Source: Owenia fusiformis (lineage: Eukaryota; Annelida; Polychaeta; Sabellida; Oweniidae). Taken from it: 64,000 bases of DNA. Below, one piece after another: positions 56,484 through 64,000 of this stretch (within the stretch, counting starts at the first letter, position 1; every line of letters starts with the position of its first letter). The notes beneath the pieces are model-generated. The model did not search any database. It had not been told where the DNA came from and was given only the letters and a program-made list of their open reading frames with translations. The position numbers and the translations under genes were made by a program. The stretch is taken from the NCBI GenBank assembly GCA_903813345.2, contig CAIIXF020000002.1, positions 2,582,001 to 2,646,000 on the forward strand, read 5' to 3'.

Positions 56484-56745
56484 CATATTTAACAGTCGAG
56501 ATCTACAAGGATAACTTCTCTTATAGAAAAAGGATTGTATTAGATACAGAAAAATCTTAGCCTGAGAGTCAAACTTGCCAAAATCGCGAAATCAATTGTT
56601 GTCTTCTGGTTAGGCAGTTACTTTATCGTTGTGAACATCTTAATGTCAATTGTTTCTCTTTTGCATCGTTGGAAGTTGACCCAATATTTATAAAAGTTTT
56701 CTTTTCTGTGTCGAGAAGACACTTGTTCGAACTACTTTCAAATTG
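56484..56745 (-). other. Candidate 5' leader exon of the receptor, ending in ATG
   Basis: A consensus donor GTAAGT lies at 56483-56478. The exon's last three bases are ATG (56486-56484). Spliced to the acceptor at 54910 this ATG is in frame with the signal-peptide exon and would add METNDKHT before MRSLFL. The upstream limit is taken as ~30 bases below the TATA box. Confidence 0.5.
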
Positions 56746-56771
56746 TTTACTCTGCAGCGAATGCCTGCACG

Positions 56772-56783
56772 CCTTTATATATT
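56772..56783 (-). promoter_or_regulatory. TATA box of the receptor gene
   Basis: On the minus strand the sequence reads AATATATAAAGG, a good TATA match, about 290 bases upstream of the donor of the leader exon. No competing TATA was seen between it and the exon. Confidence 0.5.
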
Positions 56784-56789
56784 ATTTGA

Positions 56790-58501
56790 TTTGGGACAAT
56801 ATCCTGGAAAATTCACCGTTACAGGTAACATTATCCCGATAATGCATTTAATTATACATCATGTATGAATCGGAGTGTTTTTTGTTATTATCATACAGAC
56901 ATTTGTAATTAATGAATGTACAGATGTCACAGTGTTCAAAATTATACATTGAATTGATGAAGTCATGAAAAGATGTCAAAATGTGGTAAAACGCAATATG
57001 TTTATTGAGAACATTCAATCTGAGTCGCAACCTGACAAATACAAAAACGGTCATACATTTTCTGTTCTATAGCACAATTAGTTTGGAACGTAACAATCAA
57101 TTACAAATTTTCTATTGATTCTATCTATGTATAAACAATAGAAGACAATCGGTTTTCCTCGTGGCACAATCAGCCAAGCACAATCAAGGACTATAGTGGT
57201 TTTCAGAGGCACAATCACTCAATGAGATAGAAACGACTTTCCTTATTATTTGAAGCATAAACACAATCAAAGCACATTCAAAACAGATCGTTCATTTTTG
57301 AAGCACAAATAGTCATGAACAACCAATAACAAACATCATACTGTGTATTGGTATACCAGTAACGCATAAGCAATGCCTTTATTCTTTCTTGTTCTTCAAT
57401 TAGTCAAGCCCGATCAATGACTATCCTTCTCTCTGGAGGCATAGTCGGTCAAGCACAATCGAAAAGTGTTGTTCTTTCCCGCGGCACAATCAGTTGAACA
57501 CAATCTACAACTTTCGTTATTTCGTGATGCGCAATCAATCAAGCACAATTTTAGTTGCTATGTGTTACTTGAAGCATGAGTATAAGCTGTCTTTATTATG
57601 GCACAATCAGTCAAGGACAATGGAGGGCTATCGTTCTTTCCTGTTGCACAACCAGTCTGGCGTAATCAAGGACTATCGTTCATTCTTGATGCAAAGTTAA
57701 AGCTTTCAAAATTATTTTCCTGATTCATTCCATTTAATCAACTAATATGGCCCTTGCACACGCAAGCTCGTGATCAAAATCATATAACTAATTGACAAAC
57801 AGAAGTTAATACCAAAAGCCGCGCATTAAAAAGCAAATGTGATTGTTAAGCTTTAGGCATCGTCTCAAATGCTTCACAGAAATTCATATCAAATTGTTCA
57901 TATTTGTTTACTTGGTGGTTAATAAAAGTCTGTTTTTAACTCAAAGGTGTATAAAGCTTTTAAAGTTTATACGGAAACAAGTCTCAATTTCAAGAAATAT
58001 GGCAATGTAATTGACCATTGTATGATTTAGTGTCAATTTTTGAGATGGCCCCAAAACATACTCCATTGAGTCGGTCGTAGCATATTTGGACAACTCATTT
58101 TCATTAACAACATATTACAAAGGCCTACTTTCTGAATTCCCAATTTGATTACGTTATATGCGAACGCCTCTCATCTTCCCATTGTACGTCTAGTCTAAAC
58201 ACAATATATTTTTCGCATTAAAAAAGCCTGATATGTCAACACATTTTTCGCATTTAAATTAAGAATCTACTTACATGTATATCATTTTACAACAGCGGCA
58301 CTACTGAAATTTATTGTGCATCAACGGACTTATCTAAAATACATATTAAGTATTTGATATTAAAATATTCTATTTAAAATCGTTGTAGTTACATTCCATT
58401 TAAAATATGTACAAATCTCAAATTAATTGATTTCATCCTGCTCCGATGTGCACGATTAAGTGGCTAGTCGAAATGTGTGGATTCAGTCATGCACATGATA
58501 T
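56790..58501. repeat. Region of degenerate GCACAATCA repeats, no gene
   Basis: 57130-57705 holds roughly nine diverged ~60-base units built on GGCACAATCAGTCAAGCACA and GGACTATCGTTCTTTCC. The flanks (56790-57130, 57710-58500) are AT-rich without recognisable features. Confidence 0.55.
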
Positions 58502-58862
58502 GCCTGGGTCACATAATTTGCCCCGATCCATCGGTCGGCGCCCAGCCGATTGAGTGTTCTGTTCATTATCGTATTCAATCTTAAACAAAATACTCAATCG
58601 GCCGGGCGCCGTAGTGAAAATCGGAAAAAAATGTGACCAAGGCATTATGTAACAAAAGTTCACGCCTCTATACTTTTCAATGGAAGAATTTTGCACTTTT
58701 GTTAAAATAGTCTATATAATGCCTTGGTCACATTTGCTCCGATTTTCACCACGGCGCCAAGAGTGTTTTGTTCAAAATTTAAATAAAATTTAATTGAATA
58801 TTGAACAAAACACTCAATCGGGCGGGCGCCGGCCGATGGATCGGAGCAAATGTGACCCAGGC
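58502..58862. mobile_element. Head-to-head pair of ~145-bp hairpin MITEs
   Basis: 58502-58644 and 58720-58862 are inverted copies of the same element, each itself nearly palindromic: GCCTGGGTCACATAATTTGC / CCGATCCATCGG at one end, GGGCGCCGTAGTGAAAATCG / TGTGACCAAGGC at the other. The interval is 75 bases. The whole 361 bases can fold as one large cruciform. Confidence 0.85.
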
Positions 58863-60359
58863 GGTACTCATCTTTGTTCAGTATATCATGTTTCATCGAT
58901 TTGCCGACTTGTTGCTACGCTATAAAAACACATTCGGTTATATTGTTACGGTGAATAGATAGAATTATTACACCAAAAGTAGTCACGCTGTATCCATCCC
59001 GGTCCCGCTCCTAAAAAATTCACTAAAATTTTTTTTAATATGTTTTCAATTTTTTGTGTTAATTTTTTGTCAATTATTCACGTTTTTTCAATTTCTTTTC
59101 AATTTTTTTTAACATTTTTTCTTCACATTTTTTAATTTAAAAAAAATTCTTTCTTTCAAATCTTTTGAAAATCTCGCAAACTTTAAGACCAAGGAAACGC
59201 GTACCTTAAGCATGTTTTGGTTTTTTGGGAATTTTATAAGGTATGATGTTCCAAGAACCTCAGTAGGTATGAAATACATATTTTATGTACGGTCGATTTT
59301 GGATACAGGGTTTATCTCGCGCGGGAAATATTTGTATCTCCCTCGGTCCCTGCGGTCCCTCGGCTGATACACATATTTCCCTCAACCCTGTATGAATAAA
59401 CCTGTATCAATATGCTGAATTATCATCTATCAAACAGAGTCATAATCATAGTTTCGTATTTTCCAGCGTATTAGAAGAGGAGCGAAACCCCCAGAGCTTC
59501 AGCGAAGACAGCCATACTACGTCTCTTGCGTACCTTCTTCGTTTGCGCAAATTCTCACCAGTTAGTTTTTGAATATAACACGTCGCTGTGATGTTTTAAT
59601 CGAGGAAGCTCATTCCTTACATCTTTCCTCGATTTGATGTGAAATAAGAGGCTATGATATCATTCAACACGCCAGAAATGAACATAATATTATTCGAAGC
59701 GTTATTAAAAACTTTTGAATCCGCAATTTTTGTTTGTCGATTTGGACCAATCGGGACGGTGGGTCATCTCAATACAGATTTACAATAGACGTACGTCATC
59801 TTTGAACCCTGGGATTTCTCCCCCTCTTGCATATTAGCAATAAGGTTACATTCAATATTCTATGAATTTAAATTTCATTGGCATCAAGTTCCAACTATCC
59901 TAACTTTGCCCCTCTTCCCCCCGATCACCTAATTAGTTTCTTAAATATCTGTCGCCCAAGCGACAAAAAATAACGGAGACGCAAAACAAAAGACTAGTCT
60001 CGGTTTGGAGAGCGAAGTTCGTCAGTCACTGCACATTACACCTGCTTTAGACAATTTTGATATTTTTACATATTGTAGATTTAAATGTCCTTTTTTGAAT
60101 AATAATTTAATTTGAGTGATATTTCTATATTTAGTACACTGGTGAACTTGTCGAACTTGCCTTTTATTAAATCTGTCTACTGCACGGTACTGCGTCGCAC
60201 AATTTTGATATCTAGCTTGTAGATTTAAATGTCCCCTTTTGAATATTCACAATTCAATTTGGGTGATATTCCTATATTTTTCATGAAAACAAATTATTTG
60301 CCCAGGAGACTGTTCTCCAAACCTCTTGAAAAATTCTAGACATTATAGTTAAATTATAC
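58863..60359. other. Non-coding stretch with a palindrome and a small duplication
   Basis: 59303-59393 is an inverted repeat (ATACAGGGTTTATC..GGGAAATATTTGTATC and its complement) around CTCGGTCCCTGCGGTCCCTC. 60056-60130 and 60206-60280 are a direct duplication (GTAGATTTAAATGTCC, TTTGRGTGATATTYCTATAT). T-rich runs fill 59020-59160. No gene is seen. Confidence 0.5.
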
Positions 60360-60830
60360 ACTATGACAAAGACTTAATATTATAAATTATCACATTCCAA
60401 ATTACAATGATGGATTGTGATCGCTCAGATTACCCCACTTAATAATTCAATCTAAATGATAATGTTGCTCAACTGATACCCTATTCACACATATGAATAT
60501 TATATGTAATTTCATTATCAAGACAGTTATGAATCCTATTGTACTTGAAATATGTAAATGCATCAATGAAAAACTGCTCGATTTTTCAGTAGTTTCAATG
60601 AACGAACTAAAATAGTAGGCAAGAGTTGTTGTCTGTGATAGAGGAATCTAAACAGCTGATGTGGAAGGAAACAATAGTAAATGAAGACGATATCAATCTT
60701 CTATTCTAAAGAAAGATAGCAAAAGAGGTATTCAATATTACGTCAACAATTTGAAACGGTATGTTTTGCCTTTTTATAAATATTTAAAAAACATTTTTGA
60801 TAAAAACAAATTTTGAACCAAGTCTTTCAA
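60360..60830. repeat. Direct duplication, copy 1
   Basis: Diverged match to 61880-62290: ATGATGGATTGTGATCGCTC, GCATCAATGAAAAACTGCT, AAAAGAGGTATTCAATATTA and CGTCAACAATTTGAAACGGT recur in order. Both copies are full of stops in every frame. Confidence 0.75.
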
Positions 60831-61879
60831 AAGCTTTTATACTCTTAGCGTTGTTACACTTAAAACAGAAGTTTTCCTCAAACTCTGTTTTGAGGCCACC
60901 TGTAGAAAACCTGTGAAAATAGATACCAAAATCTGTCAACTAGTGTGTTTTAACTTTGTTGGGAATCAAAATGTGAAATTGCCCGCTCCCTCCACAAAGG
61001 TCCCAGTCACATTTGCAACGGCGACAGTACGGTCTATCATCTCTGCGGTCATTAACATTTTTACAGTTGCCTTAAAATTTCAGCGATCGTATACTTTTGC
61101 ACTTACCTTTCTTACGGTAGCCACACGGCGAATTTTGAATTTCTGTAAATATAAAAAAACATCGGTTGCCGGGCGACCTTTAAAATGGTGGCCCATGGTT
61201 ACCGTACGGTCTAAGGCGTATGTTTTTTTTCAAGATACAAAGGCAGGTGCAAGGCGGCCCTGCTTCAAACAGCCTGTTTCGACACTACAGCTGTACGCAC
61301 TTTATATTATACAAACGTTAATGTTTATATTTCATTTTATTTACATCACGTGAGTACAATAAATGCTAATTATAATGCTAGGATATAAATTCAAATAAAA
61401 ACTGTTGGACCTGTGTTTGCTCGAGATGAGCGATGCTCATACATACTCACGATTACGTTGCACCCGTCTCAGCTGCATCCGTAGGTAGCCTAACCTGAGA
61501 TTTTAGGGACAACAAAAATGGCGTAGTACGTTGTGTTCACAGCACAGATATGACAGAATACTTGTTTCCAAAGGAATGCTCTAAAAACCCTTCGACCTGT
61601 AGCTTCGACCTTTAACCTTCGTCCAATTTGGTTTTCAGAAATTCTTGAAATTATCTATATGAATTAACACCGAGGTATTTTCATTGCTAAAACTTCAAAG
61701 GGCTGGGAATAATTGATAATCAACGCTTTTGAATACACACCCTATTGCGCTGTTTGGTTTATATAACAACGCAATGAAGTGTACATATTAAACATTTATA
61801 AAAATAGATTTTAAATATAAACAATGGTTTGGGTTTGCAGGCATCAGGGTTAAGATAACCACATATGATTAAAGGTGAT
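60831..61879. other. Spacer between the two duplicated blocks
   Basis: A 146-codon open frame at 60913-61353 (+) shows no domain or family resemblance, no clear membrane or signal pattern, and no splice or codon evidence. I treat it as chance or transposon-derived (it contains CCCAGTCACATTTGCAAC, similar to the hairpin MITE ends at 58.7 kb). The rest is AT-rich. Confidence 0.35.
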
Positions 61880-62290
61880 ATTATACAATTTCATATTCCA
61901 AACTAAAATGATGGATTGTGATTGCTCAGATTGCATCATGTAGCCTATCAGGTAGCCGTCTTGCACACATGGATATCATATGTAATACCATGGGCCAATA
62001 TCAAGAGTGTTATGACTTTTTTGGTATTTGGAATATGATTATACATCAATGAAAAACTGCTTCATTGATCAGTCGCTTCATTGGACAAACTAAACTTGAG
62101 CAAGCGTTATGGTTGGTGATAGGGCAATCTAAGCAGCAGTGTGGAAAAAACAAAAGTAAATTAAGACGGTATTAATCTTCTATTGTAAATAAGGATAACA
62201 CAACCAAAAGAGGTATTCAAAATTACGTCAACAATTTGAAATGGTATGTTATGACATTTCATAAATATTTAAAAACAAACAAGCCTACGT
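61880..62290. repeat. Direct duplication, copy 2
   Basis: Copy of 60360-60830 in the same orientation, 1.5 kb away (ATGATGGATTGTGATTGCTC ... CGTCAACAATTTGAAATGGT). Roughly 75-80% alike by eye, with small gaps. Confidence 0.75.
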
Positions 62291-64000
62291 ACTTTAAAAT
62301 ACAACACTCAATTAACTTATTTTGAGTAAATATAATAACGTGGTATAGCTCTGCGATTGCAAAATAACATTGAAAAAACATCAGATTTTTTTTTCATTTA
62401 ATAGGTGGGATATTATTTGATGGAAAATTTATTTTCCCTTATTTGTACATATTTTTGTAAAGGAATTTGTAAAGCAAATGGTCTAGATCTGTACTTAATA
62501 TTAAAAATGAAGTGAACATGGGGGGATTTGTTAGTAATCATTTTCATAATTTCATACACTTACTACATATCCAACATATTGTTTGCTTATTCAATCTTCG
62601 TTAATTTTTTTGAAACCAGAATTTTATTTAATCGATCGTTCTGGGATTGAGATATTGGAGAGGTTAAGCTACCGTATAAAATCCAAAACGCAACTTAAAC
62701 GTATCAATCCCCCTATACAAATACATGTAGAGTTCACACATAAATAGCCGTTCAGCTCTAGTGTTTGTTTAGACTACACCATAGCTTGTAATGATTACAT
62801 AGTATGCCATTGATGAAGTTCAATAGCTGGTTTTCTAATACATATTTTAAACGAGCTCGTTTCGTAAGATTATTGGAGTTAAATCATGCGTAACATACAT
62901 CATCTTCTTCAGAAAGAATTATACTCTGCATCGAAATCAAAATTGCAAGGATAGTATTCAACAGACATGAGTATAATGATTCCCGTTGATAGCAACGTGA
63001 AATTTAAAATCTCCCGTTCTAAACACGCAACTTTGAAGTTGAACGGGTATCTGAAGTAGACTATTTAAAGCGATACAACCCTATGTTGATCCAATGTATT
63101 TTGCGTTTACGTATACGTTTTGAAAAATCGTATTTGCTTAACGTCTCCATTCAATCGCACTGAACGTAAAGATACGTTTTTATTGACAGTGTTCTTTGAC
63201 TTCATGTAACACAAACACGTATCAATGCGATTTCAGTCTGGTTTGCTTTATAAGCAAGATACTTGTTTATATGAGGACTTGATGTAGATTGCATAATTAT
63301 TTCTCATATTTAACTATTACAAGTAATTTGCTGTTAGGTCCAAATGGATAAGGAAAACCATGATTAAAGCTAAGTTAAATTGCATGATCAGAACTTTGTT
63401 TAATGCAGATGACATCTTATGTGTATATTAATAAACAAAGATAGTAAAAGGCCCGAATGCAATTCGAAAAACCCATTTAATAAACTACTTATATAACCCC
63501 CCTATCACACCAAACTAGTTCTTACCCGTTCTTGCCAGTCCTACGAAAATGTCGTAAAACGGGCTCGATCTGGCTGCAGTCGGGATATATGCCTAAAATA
63601 ATTAGCTACTTCGTTCATAAACAGTCTTCAATACGTCCATCACGTTCGCAGTTCGTTCAGGTCGCACCACGTCGGTGTGCAACGTAGTATAAACCGTCCC
63701 TTAGTCTAGAAGGTCATCATGACCTGATTACAGAACGGTATGGTCGCCATCGAATTTTGAATCGATTCAAAATTCTAAATCACATACCCCGTCCGGGAAA
63801 GTCCATGAAGTTCGTAAACAGACCGTAGAACGTTGTAGCTACGTTCATTCAGTTCGCACACAGTTTAAAACCGATTCGGCAACGTTTTGATGATCAACAG
63901 AAAATGTTGAGCATGCTCTAAGTGCTGGAGGACCTACTCGTTCTAGTAGTTTCATGAAGTTTGTAAACAGATCCCAAACGGTTCTTAGTGGGTTCGTAGT
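62291..64000. other. Right-hand end, no gene recognised
   Basis: 62291-63500 is AT-rich and unremarkable. From about 63510 the base composition shifts to more CG, with repeated words such as GTTCGTAAACAGA and CATGAAGTT, suggesting the edge of an unrecognised repeat cut by the window. 63752-63775 is a perfect 24-base palindrome (GAATTTTGAATC and its complement). Confidence 0.4.

Noticed and set aside
60913-61353. 146-codon frame as a gene
   Set aside because: No domain, homologue, splice context or promoter; isolated in repeat-rich sequence.

Overview
The window is animal nuclear DNA from an invertebrate. It is AT-rich, its genes are split by GT-AG introns, and it carries many short inverted-repeat transposons, minisatellites and retroelement relics. 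The repeat families and the lectin/leucine-rich-repeat receptor suggest a marine deuterostome or lophotrochozoan (an echinoderm is my weak best guess). The sequence alone does not settle this.

Layout. 1-3963: the 5' part of an LTR retrotransposon on the minus strand (one LTR, a tRNA-Leu-like primer binding site, and a gag frame that leaves the window). 4600-12118 (+): YIPF6, with 7 coding exons joined in phase, 227 aa. 15100-23153 (-): TAF7, with 11 coding exons, 383 aa, convergent with YIPF6. Opposing AATAAA signals lie 26 bases apart near 14.6 kb. 23154-23449: a possible divergent promoter between TAF7 and the gene on its right. 30095-39347 (+): a NIPA-type magnesium transporter of 417 aa or more; its most 5' exon is unresolved. 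41315-48330: non-coding, with a 1.5-kb inverted-repeat element, a nested smaller one, and a 2.3-2.6 kb tandem duplication carrying LINE relics. 48704-56745 (-): a receptor with signal peptide, C-type lectin domain, leucine-rich repeats and seven transmembrane helices, about 831 aa. 56790-64000: no gene recognised; degenerate repeats, paired hairpin elements and a duplicated 0.4-kb block.

The genes are unrelated in function: Golgi membrane traffic, general transcription (TFIID), Mg2+ transport, and a cell-surface receptor. The most striking pattern is that the 3' splice site plus the first bases of an exon have been duplicated in tandem in three neighbouring genes. In TAF7 there are 11 units of 54 bp, each with a branch-point-like sequence, pyrimidine run, AG and 33-36 nt of in-frame exon. 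The NIPA gene has about 4 units of about 125 bp, and YIPF6 has 2. The other notable items are the lectin-LRR-7TM receptor, a TTAA-flanked inverted-repeat element with a tRNA-like Pol III promoter inside it, and a transposon-borne minisatellite dense in nuclear-receptor half-sites. Exon limits and protein lengths come from hand translation and from splice-phase agreement with remembered family sequences; no search was run.
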